64,000 nt of DNA from JAGQPD01 sp020426865 (lineage in GTDB: Bacteria > Planctomycetota > Planctomycetia > Pirellulales > Pirellulaceae), in NCBI GenBank assembly GCA_041399065.1, contig JAWKTN010000002.1, positions 930,001 to 994,000 of the forward strand, written 5' to 3'. Positions within the stretch are counted from its first letter, which is position 1. Every line of letters begins with the position of its first letter. Under the pieces are notes generated by a model. That model did not search any database. It had not been told where the DNA came from and saw only the letters and a program-made list of their open reading frames with translations. Made by a program: the position numbers and the translations under genes. Of this stretch, positions 34,557-43,653 are shown one piece after another.

Positions 34557-36212
34557 ATGGATATGATACTCAGGAATCCGTCGTGTCAAAAGCGCTGCCA
34601 GCTAATCTGGTGCAGATTTCGTCGCGCATCGTTGGCAGTGAGTTGGTTCGCGATCGCTGTCATCGTCTGGAAAACGTCGGTGCTGTCGCAGTGCATTGCG
34701 GAGCAAGCCATACAAACGGAGCAACCGGGGCCAGAGCAACCGGACGACGTTCCGCGGCAGGACGAGCCGGTGCCGAACATGCCATCCCCGTTGCCGCACG
34801 CCAAGCACCCGGTCGTCATTCGTTTCGATCACGAAATCAATCGATATACCGAGCACTATCTGTATCGCAAGCTCGAATTGGCCAAGAGGGCCGGAGCGGA
34901 TTTGGTGATATTACGAATCGAGAGCCCTGGCGGCGAGTTGGGAGCGACCGAGAACATTGCCGCGCATTTGCTCGACATCGACTGGGCAGAGATCGTGGCA
35001 TACATCCCACAAGAGGCGATTAGCGGCGCCGCATTGATGTCACTTGCCTGCGATGACATTGTCATGCGTCCTAACGCCGTGATTGGCGACGCGGGTGTTA
35101 TTTTCCTGGATGAAGACTTCATGTTCAAGTTCGCTGACGCAAAGGTTGTCAGCGAACTTGCCACACGGATGCGCACGATCGCCGAAGCAACAGGTCGACC
35201 GCCGGCATTGGCAGAAGCGATGATTGATCGCGATGCTGTCGTCTACCGAGTGCGCCACACTCGCACGGAAGAGGAACATTTGTGGAACGATGCCGATATC
35301 CAGGGGAGTGATGAACCTGATGCTTGGCAAAAGCTGAATATCGTCAGCGAAACGCAAAAGGACCGCTTCTTGCACGTCAACGGCCGACGGGCTCTGCAAC
35401 TGGGACTGACGAACGCCGTCGTCGCTGATGATGCAGAGTTTTTCCGACGATACGGCATCGAGGGGACACCAACGACGTATCAGTGGACCAGCGTCGATAC
35501 CACGGCGGCATTTCTGAACCATCCCTTCATCACTTTCCTGTTGATCTTTGCCGGTATTATCGCACTCTATGTGGAATTCCTATCACCCGGTATCGGCGCT
35601 GGCGGTCTTGTCGCCGCCATATGTTTTATACTGTTCTTTTGGAGCCGGTTCCTGGGTGGCACCGCCGATTGGTTAGAAGTCGTCCTGTTCGGCGCGGGGG
35701 TGATCTTGATAATGGTCGAGTTGTTCGTGTTGCCTGGTTTCGGCATCTGGGGATTCACCGGCATCCTGCTGATGTTGGCCAGTCTCATTCTCGCCGGGCA
35801 AGATTTTATCGTTCCCCAAACGACCGCCGATTGGGGAACGCTCCGCAATTCTGTTGTCTTGACTCTATCGACCATCATCGCTGTTTTTGGTGCGGCCGCT
35901 TACATTACTTCGCGACTGGGAACGATTCCTATACTCAGCCGATTGACGTTGGCCCCCCCCACAACATCGTCGTCGTCAAGCGGGGCAGCAGTCCATGCCG
36001 AACCCAACGTAGCCGTATCCGCGACTGGCGTTAAGCTCCAAGTGGGAGACATCGGAATTGCCCATTCGCCACTCCGGCCCGCCGGCAATGTCCTGTTTGG
36101 CGACGACAATTTCGATGTCGTGACCGATGGCAACTTCGTCGACTCGGGCTCGACGGTCCGCGTCATTGCCATTGCGGGCAATCGGATTGTCGTACGGCAG
36201 ATTGCGTCGTAG
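34557..36212 (+). CDS. NfeD-like membrane serine protease (ClpP-class)
   Basis: 551 residues. An N-terminal signal/membrane segment (ASLAVSWFAIAVIVW) precedes a ClpP-class protease domain: PVVIRFDHEINRYTEHYL, ILRIESPGGELGATENIA and AISGAALMSLACDDIVM, where the Ser in ISGAA is the expected nucleophile. Four or five transmembrane helices follow (about residues 340-480), including EFLSPGIGAGGLVAAICFIL and VELFVLPGFGIWGFTGILL, and the C-terminal OB-like NfeD domain ends the protein (VGDIGIAHSPLRPAGNVLFG, VRVIAIAGNRIVVRQI). This is the long NfeD1b-type arrangement, known in other bacteria for cleaving membrane-associated stomatin partners; no stomatin/flotillin gene lies next to it here. The start could also be the ATG at 34563. 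Confidence 0.92.
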   Translation: MDMILRNPSCQKRCQLIWCRFRRASLAVSWFAIAVIVWKTSVLSQCIAEQAIQTEQPGPEQPDDVPRQDEPVPNMPSPLPHAKHPVVIRFDHEINRYTEHYLYRKLELAKRAGADLVILRIESPGGELGATENIAAHLLDIDWAEIVAYIPQEAISGAALMSLACDDIVMRPNAVIGDAGVIFLDEDFMFKFADAKVVSELATRMRTIAEATGRPPALAEAMIDRDAVVYRVRHTRTEEEHLWNDADIQGSDEPDAWQKLNIVSETQKDRFLHVNGRRALQLGLTNAVVADDAEFFRRYGIEGTPTTYQWTSVDTTAAFLNHPFITFLLIFAGIIALYVEFLSPGIGAGGLVAAICFILFFWSRFLGGTADWLEVVLFGAGVILIMVELFVLPGFGIWGFTGILLMLASLILAGQDFIVPQTTADWGTLRNSVVLTLSTIIAVFGAAAYITSRLGTIPILSRLTLAPPTTSSSSSGAAVHAEPNVAVSATGVKLQVGDIGIAHSPLRPAGNVLFGDDNFDVVTDGNFVDSGSTVRVIAIAGNRIVVRQIAS

Positions 36213-36257
36213 CGTAAGACAGCGATTCCCTCTTTCGGCATATTCGTACCAAGAAGT

Positions 36258-37178
36258 TCAGCCTCGCTGAACGTCGTCCCAGAGCTGGCGAAACTTCGTC
36301 GCGCGATCGTCTGTCCACCATTGATGAAAAAGCTGCGTTTGCGATTCTTCGCGATGCTGTTCCTCTTCGATCAGATGCAGCAACAGCCTTCGTTGATGAT
36401 CCTCGGTCGCTTGCAATTTGGCCAGCCAATCGGCCAGTCGCAGTTGCGATGTCACACAATCATTGATAGTCCCTAACCGATCTTGCAACCGGCGCAGCGA
36501 GTTGTATAGCCGATTGCGGGGCCTCGTCGGCAGGCAGTTGCCGGCCAGCTCCAACGCATAGCGAAAATGTTTTCCGGAAATGCGAAAGGCGTGGAGTTGT
36601 TCAGAGTCTTCGAGTTGCTCACCCGCTTCGAACATCTGCTGAGCAATCATCTGCAGCCGAGGTTCCACGTAGTCATGCCAAAACGGTTCCCCGTCAGTCC
36701 CTCGCCAGCGGATCTTGCGAATGATGCGATCGATGTGCCGGGGGAAATCCCGTTCCCGCAAATCGTGGTGTAGCTTCTCGATCGCCTGCTGATCGAGGTC
36801 CCGTTGTGCGGACAGCTGCAACAGCAGTTCCGCGCGTGCCACGCCCCATTGGGGATCAAATACCGATATCCGTCGGCCGATTCGATGGATCATCACGTCG
36901 ACATCGCGAGCGGCGCCAGACGCCCGCTGAATACTCCGCAGGCGTTTACGGAACCACCGCGACAATTTGTGCGGCAGCAGGAGTTCAAGAAGCCGCAGCG
37001 CCGAACGGCAGCGACGCGATGACACTCGCATCTGATGCACGTGTTCGGGTTCTTCGCGATACCCCGCGATGGCACCTTCCAGGTGCATCCAAACATCGGG
37101 CAACAGCCGCTTGATCGCCGCAGCGGCCGCTTGGGATGCGGGAAGTCCAGCCAATTCGCGATCGAGCCATCTCGCCAC
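36258..37178 (-). CDS. CHAD domain protein
   Basis: 306 residues. The CHAD domain spans most of the length with its conserved basic-histidine motifs: VHQMRVSSRRCRSALRLLE, ASGAARDVDVMIHRI, LHAFRISGKHFRYALELAG and LQDRLGTINDC. CHAD proteins bind polyphosphate through basic helical surfaces and localise to polyphosphate granules. The gene is divergent from ppk1 253 bases away, which supports that role directly by context. No catalytic CYTH domain is attached, and no signal peptide is present. Confidence 0.93.
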   Translation of the reverse strand: MARWLDRELAGLPASQAAAAAIKRLLPDVWMHLEGAIAGYREEPEHVHQMRVSSRRCRSALRLLELLLPHKLSRWFRKRLRSIQRASGAARDVDVMIHRIGRRISVFDPQWGVARAELLLQLSAQRDLDQQAIEKLHHDLRERDFPRHIDRIIRKIRWRGTDGEPFWHDYVEPRLQMIAQQMFEAGEQLEDSEQLHAFRISGKHFRYALELAGNCLPTRPRNRLYNSLRRLQDRLGTINDCVTSQLRLADWLAKLQATEDHQRRLLLHLIEEEQHREESQTQLFHQWWTDDRATKFRQLWDDVQRG

Positions 37179-37294
37179 AGTTCATCCGGTCTGGCAAAGG
37201 TTATCGTTGATTTGTCCCGTTGCTGTTGTCTATTTTTCCATGCACGTTCGGCAAATCAAGCCACGAGTTTTCCAGAAACCCACGATTATTAAGC

Positions 37295-37300
37295 TATAAT
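37295..37300 (+). promoter_or_regulatory. Consensus -10 box upstream of ppk1
   Basis: TATAAT in the AT-rich context AAGCTATAATTAAG, 132 bases before the ppk1 start. No good -35 hexamer lies 16-18 bases upstream, so it may need an activator (a Pho-type regulator is possible, but no Pho box is evident). Confidence 0.35.
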
Positions 37301-37431
37301 TAAGCCGCCCGATTCCATGCCGCCGCTAGTTGCCCACCGAGGCCGGCCAGACGAAAATGAGGGATCCGGTTTGGGTGGCATGTCGGCGACGAACCGGTCG
37401 GTATGCGAGCGACTGATGCGACGAGCGACTT

Positions 37432-39687
37432 ATGGACAAAAGCAAGGCCAAGCCGAAACTAAAGAGTGACCGCAAACGGGCGAATTCAAAGACCAGCACG
37501 GGCGTTGGTTCCGCGGAGCTTTCGATCCAGCCGGAGCATTTCATCAATCGCGAGCTGAGTTGGTTGGAGTTCAATGCTCGGGTGTTGGAGGAGGCCCAGG
37601 ACGCAACGACTCCGTTGCTGGAACGGCTCAAGTTCCTCTCGATCTTCAGTTCGAACCTGGACGAGTTTTTCATGGTACGCGTTGCTGGCTTGCGGGAACA
37701 GGCATTCGAAGCTGGGGCTCCGCAGGACTTCAACCCCGACGGGTTAAATGCGCTGCAGCAATTGCAGCGGATCGCACACCGGACCAGCGAATTAGTGGCG
37801 GCCCAATATCGTTGCTGGAATGAAGAGGTGCGTCCGGCGTTAGCACAGGAAGGCATCGATATCGTACCGCTGAAATCGGTCCGTAAGGACTTGTCACTCG
37901 AGCTGTATTTCCAACAGACGGTGTTTCCGATCATTACGCCGATGGCAATCGACCCGAGCCATCCGCGACCAAGGTACCATAATCGGGCGCTCTATCTGCT
38001 CGCAAAACTACGTCGCCGACGTGGCTTGGGACCTCGTGACTTGTTTGCAGTAGTGCAACTGCCGCAAGTGCTACCGCGTTTGGTTCCGGTGGCGGAAACT
38101 GGAAGTGAGCGAGGTTATCGCAGGTTCATTTTGCTGGAAGAACTCATTGCTTCTCGTTTGCCGGATCTTTTCGGCGGATTCGACGTAGAATCATTCACAA
38201 CATTCCGCATCACTCGTGACAGCGATTTGGATGTGATCGAGCAGGAATCCGACGACATGCTGCGAATGATCGAGGAACGGTTAAAGGAGCGACAGCGTGC
38301 CGATGCTGTAAGACTCGAAGTATCCGCCGATGCGGACGACGCGCTTATCGACAGAATAGTGGCACAAGAGGAAATGCGAGCCAGTCGCGCGGGTGATGGC
38401 AGCGGCTACAGCGAGGTCTACCGAATACCGGGACCGCTGGATTTGACGGGACTAATGTCGCTTTACAATCTAAAGGGTTGTGAACGATTGCGCGACATCC
38501 CGATCGTTCCGCAAATTCCACGCGGCATGCGTAGGCAAGAGGAGGATCTCTTCTCGTCCATCGCCCGGCGCGACGTCCTTTTGCACCATCCATTCGATTC
38601 ATTCACGCCGGTCGTCGATTTCGTGCGCCGAGCGGCCGAGGACCCGAATGTCCTGGCCATCAAGCAAACGCTTTACCGGACAAGCGGTGATTCGCCGATC
38701 GTCCGCGCACTGATGATTGCCGCTGAGAATGGTAAGCATGTAACGGCACTGGTGGAATTGCAGGCCCGCTTCGACGAGGCAGCCAATGTCAGCTGGGCCC
38801 GGCAACTGGAGCGGTCGGGCGTCCACGTCGTCTATGGCTTCATGGATCTCAAAACGCACTGCAAAATCTCGCTCGTCGTCCGCCGCGAAGGTGATCAAGT
38901 TCGACGCTACTGCCATCTGTCGACGGGCAATTACAATCCCACGACCGCACTGCTCTATACCGACCTGGCACTGTTCACCGCGGACGAACAATACGGGCTC
39001 GACGCCTCCGCCTTGTTCAACTTGCTCACCGGATACTCCCAAGGACACCAATGGCGAAAATTTGTAGTCGCACCGCAGGATCTGCAGAACCGCACAATCG
39101 AATTGATCGACGGGCAGGCACAGCTGGCAAAGAAAGGCAACCCGTCGCGCATTTTTGCCAAACTCAACTCGTTGGTCGATCCACGCGTGATCCAGGCATT
39201 GTTCCGTGCCAGTTGTGCCGGCGTGCCGATCGACCTGGTCGTACGAGGCATCTGCTGCCTCCGACCGGGGATCCCCGGAATCTCCGAAAACATACGCGTG
39301 CGGAGTATCGTCGATCGGTATCTGGAACATAGCCGCGTGTTTTCGTTCGGCCCCGACGATACCGCGCAAGTCTTCCTCTCCTCCGCCGACTGGATGCCGC
39401 GGAATTTTTACCGTCGAGTCGAAGTGATGTTCCCGATTGAATCGCCTCAGTTGCGAAAGCTGCTGGTTAAAGAGATAATCCCGGCGTATCTGCAGGACAA
39501 CGTTCGCGCCCGCGAGCTAACGTCGTCCGGTACGTACCAACGTGTTCCGCTGAAAAAAGGCGAACGACGGTATCGTTGCCAAGAGGAACTGGCACACGTG
39601 CATCAGGACAAGGAGTCTCGCGCTGCCATTGGGGCAAGCAACGGCCAAAACTCAATGGCAGCACGTGAAGTCAACGAGGGCGTCTAG
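37432..39687 (+). CDS. ppk1: Polyphosphate kinase 1
   Basis: 751 residues. It reversibly polymerises the ATP gamma-phosphate into polyphosphate. The N-terminal domain begins FINRELSWLEFNARVLEEA and continues with NLDEFFMVRVAGLREQ. The catalytic core includes DVLLHHPFDSFTPVVDFV, KQTLYRTSGDSPIV and FMDLKTHCKISLVVRRE, whose His corresponds to the autophosphorylated residue; the second conserved His is in RYLEHSRVFSFG. Length and domain order are normal, with a Lys-rich N-terminal extension of about 30 residues. sixA follows four bases after the stop and a CHAD gene lies divergently upstream, forming a polyphosphate/phosphohistidine group. Confidence 0.97.
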   Translation: MDKSKAKPKLKSDRKRANSKTSTGVGSAELSIQPEHFINRELSWLEFNARVLEEAQDATTPLLERLKFLSIFSSNLDEFFMVRVAGLREQAFEAGAPQDFNPDGLNALQQLQRIAHRTSELVAAQYRCWNEEVRPALAQEGIDIVPLKSVRKDLSLELYFQQTVFPIITPMAIDPSHPRPRYHNRALYLLAKLRRRRGLGPRDLFAVVQLPQVLPRLVPVAETGSERGYRRFILLEELIASRLPDLFGGFDVESFTTFRITRDSDLDVIEQESDDMLRMIEERLKERQRADAVRLEVSADADDALIDRIVAQEEMRASRAGDGSGYSEVYRIPGPLDLTGLMSLYNLKGCERLRDIPIVPQIPRGMRRQEEDLFSSIARRDVLLHHPFDSFTPVVDFVRRAAEDPNVLAIKQTLYRTSGDSPIVRALMIAAENGKHVTALVELQARFDEAANVSWARQLERSGVHVVYGFMDLKTHCKISLVVRREGDQVRRYCHLSTGNYNPTTALLYTDLALFTADEQYGLDASALFNLLTGYSQGHQWRKFVVAPQDLQNRTIELIDGQAQLAKKGNPSRIFAKLNSLVDPRVIQALFRASCAGVPIDLVVRGICCLRPGIPGISENIRVRSIVDRYLEHSRVFSFGPDDTAQVFLSSADWMPRNFYRRVEVMFPIESPQLRKLLVKEIIPAYLQDNVRARELTSSGTYQRVPLKKGERRYRCQEELAHVHQDKESRAAIGASNGQNSMAAREVNEGV

Positions 39688-39691
39688 AATC

Positions 39692-40183
39692 ATGCTCCGC
39701 CGTTTGATCATCATGCGTCACGCTAAGAGCTCTTGGGACGCACCGGAGTTGGGTGACCATGAACGCCCCTTGAACAAACGCGGCCGCCACGATGCTCCTG
39801 CCGTGGCCGACGCCCTAACACAAATCGGCTGGGCACCCCAATGGGTATTCTCCAGCGACGCCGTTCGAACTCGCGAAACGATCGAATTGATGATCCCGCA
39901 ATTCGGCGATCACGTCGAGGTATCATTCGAACCGAGTTTCTATCTGGCAGACGAAGAAGCCATCATGGCAGCGTTGAAGCTCGTTCCCAACGAAGTGCAC
40001 ACCGTGCTGGTACTGGGACACAATCCTGGCTGGCAAAGCGCCATCTCATATTTCACTGGCCAATACGTGGGACTGACAACGGCCAACGCCGCCTTGCTGC
40101 AATGCGATTCAGCATCGTGGTCCGAAGCACTCCGTCAGCGTCCATGGACGCTGATGGATGTCATTCGCCCTAAAGAACTCTAA
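39692..40183 (+). CDS. sixA: SixA-type phosphohistidine phosphatase
   Basis: 163 residues from the ATG at 39692; longer in-frame codons upstream belong to the end of ppk1. The histidine phosphatase RHG-like motif is LIIMRHAKSSW with the catalytic His, followed by RPLNKRGRHDAP, SSDAVRTRETIEL and LVLGHNPGWQ, whose His is the second catalytic one. SixA proteins remove phosphate from histidine phosphorelay or phosphotransferase proteins. Being four bases after ppk1, it is almost certainly cotranscribed. Link to polyphosphate turnover is inference from context. Confidence 0.93.
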   Translation: MLRRLIIMRHAKSSWDAPELGDHERPLNKRGRHDAPAVADALTQIGWAPQWVFSSDAVRTRETIELMIPQFGDHVEVSFEPSFYLADEEAIMAALKLVPNEVHTVLVLGHNPGWQSAISYFTGQYVGLTTANAALLQCDSASWSEALRQRPWTLMDVIRPKEL

Positions 40184-40199
40184 TTGGATGGAAGGGACA

Positions 40200-40217
40200 A
40201 CGACTGAGGACAGTCGT
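40200..40217. terminator. Hairpin between convergent genes
   Basis: ACGACTG at 40200-40206 pairs with CAGTCGT at 40211-40217 around an AGGA tetraloop, midway between the ends of sixA and the small membrane protein gene. There is no T-run on either strand, so termination activity is uncertain. Confidence 0.35.
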
Positions 40218-40228
40218 GCGACGCAAGC

Positions 40229-40534
40229 TTAGGTCGCCCGCTTGACCTCTTTGTTGCGGCGACTGGGGCGACAGACGACGGCCAGGCCCAGGCCGACCCC
40301 CATGACAATCAGTGCGTAAGAAATCACCCACTGGGGCGCGGGCTTCTCTTCTTCCTGCCCTTTTTTCTTTTGAGCCGCGGCGGGGGCAGCCAACGCCATT
40401 ACCAGACACAAGAACAACACAGCGACTCGGCCCCAAAGCCCCAAAGCACGGCGACGAGTTTGGGATTGAGTTTGTCGGCCACATGGCTGATGACAAGAAA
40501 CAGCCAACGGAGTTGAGAATTCAATTTGCGACAT
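40229..40534 (-). CDS. Small conserved membrane protein
   Basis: 101 residues. A signal peptide-like segment (VAVLFLCLVMALAAPAAA) is followed by a short charged stretch (QKKKGQEEEKPAPQ), a second transmembrane helix (WVISYALIVMGVGLGLAVV) and the cytosolic-looking tail CRPSRRNKEVKRAT. I have seen this layout, especially the YALxxxxxxLGL..CRPS pattern, in many planctomycete genomes without a function. It is probably an inner-membrane protein. It stands alone between convergent sixA and the repeat-rich region before hisS. Confidence 0.75.
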   Translation of the reverse strand: MSQIEFSTPLAVSCHQPCGRQTQSQTRRRALGLWGRVAVLFLCLVMALAAPAAAQKKKGQEEEKPAPQWVISYALIVMGVGLGLAVVCRPSRRNKEVKRAT

Positions 40535-40676
40535 AATTTCAAGTCAAATGGCACACGTTGACGGTCACTGGCTCACCGGCAACAGCATTGTCGGGGAATC
40601 GCGGTAAGAACGGTACTCGCAGTCCACCATTTTACCACGCGAGCGGTCGTTGTCGAGATGTCCACGGCTCCAAGTG

Positions 40677-40753
40677 CCACGGCTGCCCCAGCCGTCAGTG
40701 TTGTCCCACGGCTGTCCCAGCCGTCAGTGTTGTCCCACGGCTGTCCCAGCCGT
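40677..40753. repeat. Dispersed palindromic repeat in three tandem copies
   Basis: Copies of CCACGGCTGTCCCAGCCGT (first with one change) at 40677-40695, 40706-40724 and 40735-40753, with an identical ten-base CAGTGTTGTC between them, giving an exact 29-bp period. A partial copy, CCACGGCT, precedes at 40662. The array ends three bases before the hisS stop codon. Confidence 0.9.
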
Positions 40754-40756
40754 CAG

Positions 40757-42091
40757 TCAGTCCCTGGCCAGGATCTCCCTGACGGTTTGGACAATCCCGG
40801 CCCCATTTGGCCCGGTAGCGACCTCGAGGCTATGGCGGGTTTTGAGATTTTTGATCTGGCATTTTCCATTATCCAGTTCTTGGCGTCCGGCGATCAGTGC
40901 GATCTGGAAGCCGCGATCGGCGGCGTAGCTCAGTTGTTGCCCCAATTTTTTCGGTTCGGGGTAGACTTCAACGCCGTAGCCAGCCTGGCGAACCCAGGAG
41001 GCGATCTTCAGGTAGCTATTCAATTCGCTGGCATCGAAGTAGGGGATGAACACCGCCGCGGTGGTGGCAACGGTGTCGATCAACTTGAGTTCCTGCAAGG
41101 CGGCGAGCAGGCGATCGAGACCTAGCGAGGCGCCGATACCGGGAAGATGTTCTTTGGTATACAGTTCGGCCAGGTTATCGTATCGACCGCCGGAGCAGAT
41201 ACTACCGATTTCGGGCAGGGAATCGAGGAACGTTTCGACGATCGTACCGGTATAGTAGTCCAGACCGCGGGCGATGGAGACATCCAGTTGCAGGTGTTCG
41301 CTATCGACGCCCGCGGCCAGCGAGCCGGCGAGCACTTGTTGCAGTTCGGCAACACCCTGTTGGCCGACTTCGGACCCGTGGACGATTTCCTGCAGGGACG
41401 ACACAACACTGTCGCGATCACCGTTGAGATCGGCCAGTGCCAGCACCTGGTCAGCTTGTTGTGCGGATGCGCCGGCGGCAGACATCATTTCTTGCGCTAC
41501 ACGATCGCGATCGGTTTTGGTCAGTTTATCCAGCGCTCGCAGGACGGGGACGGACGCGGACGCGAGTCCCAATTTACTGAGCAGACCGTTGAGCACTTTA
41601 CGATTGTTGATTCGAATCGTAAATCGCTCGACACCAATGGCGCGCAGCAGGTCGTGAATCACCAATACGATTTCGATATCCGCTGCGATCGATTGTGTGC
41701 CGATGGTATCGAAATCACACTGATAGAATTCGCGGTACCGACCGCGATGCGTGTTTTCACCGCGCCAGACGGGACCGATGTGATAGCGTTTAAAAGGTTT
41801 CCCCAGTTGCTGGATATGTTGAGCAACGAAGCGGGCCAGGGGTACGGTGAGATCGAACCGCATGGCAACGCGTCGCCCCCCCTGATCTGCGAATCGATAG
41901 ATCTGACGATCCGTTTCTTCGCTCCCCTTGCCCAGCAGGATTTCTTCGTATTCGAGTGCCGGAGTATCGATCGGCACGAAGCCATACGACCGATAAACGT
42001 TCCGTGCCGTTTCGATCAACCTTTCCCTGGGGATCATGGCCGCGGGAAGAAAATCGCGAAATCCTTTCAATGTGCGGGGAGTAATGGTCAT
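40757..42091 (-). CDS. hisS: Histidyl-tRNA synthetase
   Basis: 444 residues, class II synthetase charging tRNA-His. Motif 1 region is RTLKGFRDFLPAAM, motif 2 is GPVWRGENTHRGRYREFYQCDFD, and the histidine-specific LDVSIARGLDYYTGTIVE and SGGRYDNL are intact, as is motif 3 (GIGASLGLDRLLAAL). The C-terminal anticodon-binding domain is present (AVFIPYFDASELNSYLKIA, GYGVEVYPEPKKLGQQLSYA). It lies 67 bases after the cysteine-cluster gene on the same strand. Its end abuts the triple repeat array. Confidence 0.97.
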   Translation of the reverse strand: MTITPRTLKGFRDFLPAAMIPRERLIETARNVYRSYGFVPIDTPALEYEEILLGKGSEETDRQIYRFADQGGRRVAMRFDLTVPLARFVAQHIQQLGKPFKRYHIGPVWRGENTHRGRYREFYQCDFDTIGTQSIAADIEIVLVIHDLLRAIGVERFTIRINNRKVLNGLLSKLGLASASVPVLRALDKLTKTDRDRVAQEMMSAAGASAQQADQVLALADLNGDRDSVVSSLQEIVHGSEVGQQGVAELQQVLAGSLAAGVDSEHLQLDVSIARGLDYYTGTIVETFLDSLPEIGSICSGGRYDNLAELYTKEHLPGIGASLGLDRLLAALQELKLIDTVATTAAVFIPYFDASELNSYLKIASWVRQAGYGVEVYPEPKKLGQQLSYAADRGFQIALIAGRQELDNGKCQIKNLKTRHSLEVATGPNGAGIVQTVREILARD

Positions 42092-42158
42092 GGTCGTTGG
42101 CGAACCTCGATTCGTCGGGCCAGTTGGTGGCGGCTACAGCGGACGGAATGATCGCGAA

Positions 42159-42602
42159 TCAACCGATGACCGGCAGCAGCGACGGCTTGGGACTGCGGAT
42201 GCTCGAGCCGCTGCCGAACTGCAGCACCGCCTCACTGTATTCCCACATCTGTTCGGGCGTCTCGAAATAGCGATCGTAGGTCCATTCGTCTTCGTATTCG
42301 CAATTCTTGGTTGAGTACTCACGGCAGATCTGTGGCCGCGTTTCGTAGATTCCACAGCGATGATCGTGCTGGAGGTGCTTGCACACGGTATGGACGAGCA
42401 GATACCAGTTCTCGTCCTCGGTGAAGACACTGGCGCGTTCATGCAACAGGTACCAGCGGAGGTATTCGAAATCCTCGAAGGCCTCGGGGGTTTCAATCGG
42501 CAGTGCGAAATAGCGGCAGCACTTGGCGGTGCAGAATTCACACAGGTTGGCGTCGACCGGTAGATCCTGTCGACGCGGCTTTTCGGCGACGGCGGTGGCC
42601 AT
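42159..42602 (-). CDS. YkgJ-family cysteine-cluster protein
   Basis: 147 residues from the ATG at 42602; in-frame starts at 42659 and 42707 also exist, and no ribosome site decides clearly. The metal-binding cysteine cluster is CEFCTAKCCRYFALP near residue 20, followed by CKHLQHDHRCGIYETRPQIC and REYSTKNCEYEDEW. These proteins (UPF0153-like) are thought to bind zinc or an iron-sulfur cluster; the function is not known. The gene precedes hisS on the same strand and is divergent from purU. Confidence 0.87.
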   Translation of the reverse strand: MATAVAEKPRRQDLPVDANLCEFCTAKCCRYFALPIETPEAFEDFEYLRWYLLHERASVFTEDENWYLLVHTVCKHLQHDHRCGIYETRPQICREYSTKNCEYEDEWTYDRYFETPEQMWEYSEAVLQFGSGSSIRSPKPSLLPVIG

Positions 42603-42724
42603 GGGCGGAAAGTTCTCCCCAAGGTAAATCGAAGTGCGTTCGAAGCGGTCGGTCGGCATCTTGGGGCGGTTGTCCGCGGACGACAATGCCCTCGGAGTTT
42701 CCGGCACAATTTGCTACATTGCCT

Positions 42725-42751
42725 AGGTTATCAATCACTCAGGTTATCAAT
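42725..42751. repeat. Eleven-base direct repeat between ykgJ-like gene and purU
   Basis: AGGTTATCAAT occurs at 42725-42735 and 42741-42751, a 16-base period, in the 199-base divergent spacer. It might be a regulator site for purU; there is no independent support. Confidence 0.4.
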
Positions 42752-42801
42752 GTCCGGAAAGCTTGACTAGTCTGGATATCAGGAGGTTGAGCGGAGGAGC
42801 G

Positions 42802-43653
42802 ATGGAAATCGTCATTACGGCCGTAGGGCCGGACAATATTGGTTTAGCAGATCCGATCATTCATTACGTGACGGGGCAAGGCGCGAACATCGCGGAAATA
42901 CAGATGTATGACCATGATGAAGAGGCGATCTTCGCGATGTTGCTGAGGATCCAAGCGGAATCGCGGGAATTGCCCTTATTGCGCAAGGCGCTTGAAGAGA
43001 TTGGCCGGCTCAAGAATCTTTCGGTGCGAGTCTGGTCGCCGGAGGAGCGTCGTCGACCGCGGTTGGCGATCTGCGTGACGTATCGTCCCGAACCGTCATT
43101 GGCGATTTTGCGTGCCATCCGCGACGGCCGGATGGCCGCCGACCCGGCGGTCATGATTGGCAATCGCAATGCGTGCCGGGGTGTCGCCGAACAGTTCCAG
43201 CTTCCTTGGGAAATGGTTGGCGACAGTGCAGGACGCCCCGACGAGGATGCCTTGGTTCGAGCCGTGGATCGATATGACGTCGACTATGTGGTGCTTGCCC
43301 GGTACATGCGCGTCCTTCCGGCGTCGACTTGTTGGAAGTTTGCAGGCGGGCGAATCATCAATCTGCATCACGGCCTGTTGCCAGGATTTCCCGGCGTCCG
43401 GCCCTATCACGACGCGTACGCCAGCCGCATGTTGACCTTTGGCGCAACGTGCCATTTCATTGTCCCGGAGTTGGACGCAGGGAATCAGATCATTCATCAA
43501 TCGACATTCTCCGTGCCACCCGGAACTCGACTTGATGAAATCATGCGTATCGGGCAGCAAGACAACGAACCACAATGCCTCCTTCAGGGCATGGAGCGCG
43601 TCGTGAATCGACAGGTACGATTGCACTTCCATCGAGTTGTCGCAAGAGACTGA
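42802..43653 (+). CDS. purU: Formyltetrahydrofolate deformylase
   Basis: 283 residues from the ATG at 42802, with a strong GGAGGAG ribosome site. It hydrolyses 10-formyltetrahydrofolate to formate and tetrahydrofolate. An N-terminal ACT domain (VITAVGPDNIGLADPIIHYV, ANIAEIQMYDHDEE) precedes the formyltransferase-like domain. The catalytic Asn-His pair is in IINLHHGLLPGFPGVRPYHD and the catalytic Asp in PELDAGNQIIHQ. LARYMRVLPASTCWKFAGG is also typical. The ACT domain in this family responds to methionine/glycine balance. No partner genes are adjacent. Confidence 0.95.
   Translation: MEIVITAVGPDNIGLADPIIHYVTGQGANIAEIQMYDHDEEAIFAMLLRIQAESRELPLLRKALEEIGRLKNLSVRVWSPEERRRPRLAICVTYRPEPSLAILRAIRDGRMAADPAVMIGNRNACRGVAEQFQLPWEMVGDSAGRPDEDALVRAVDRYDVDYVVLARYMRVLPASTCWKFAGGRIINLHHGLLPGFPGVRPYHDAYASRMLTFGATCHFIVPELDAGNQIIHQSTFSVPPGTRLDEIMRIGQQDNEPQCLLQGMERVVNRQVRLHFHRVVARD

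Noticed and set aside
40677..40753. Possible short CRISPR array (three repeats at 29-bp period)
   Set aside because: The spacers are identical ten-base sequences and the repeat also occurs alone elsewhere; there are no cas genes.
41147..42151. Plus-strand frame of 334 codons
   Set aside because: Antisense to hisS, which is certain.
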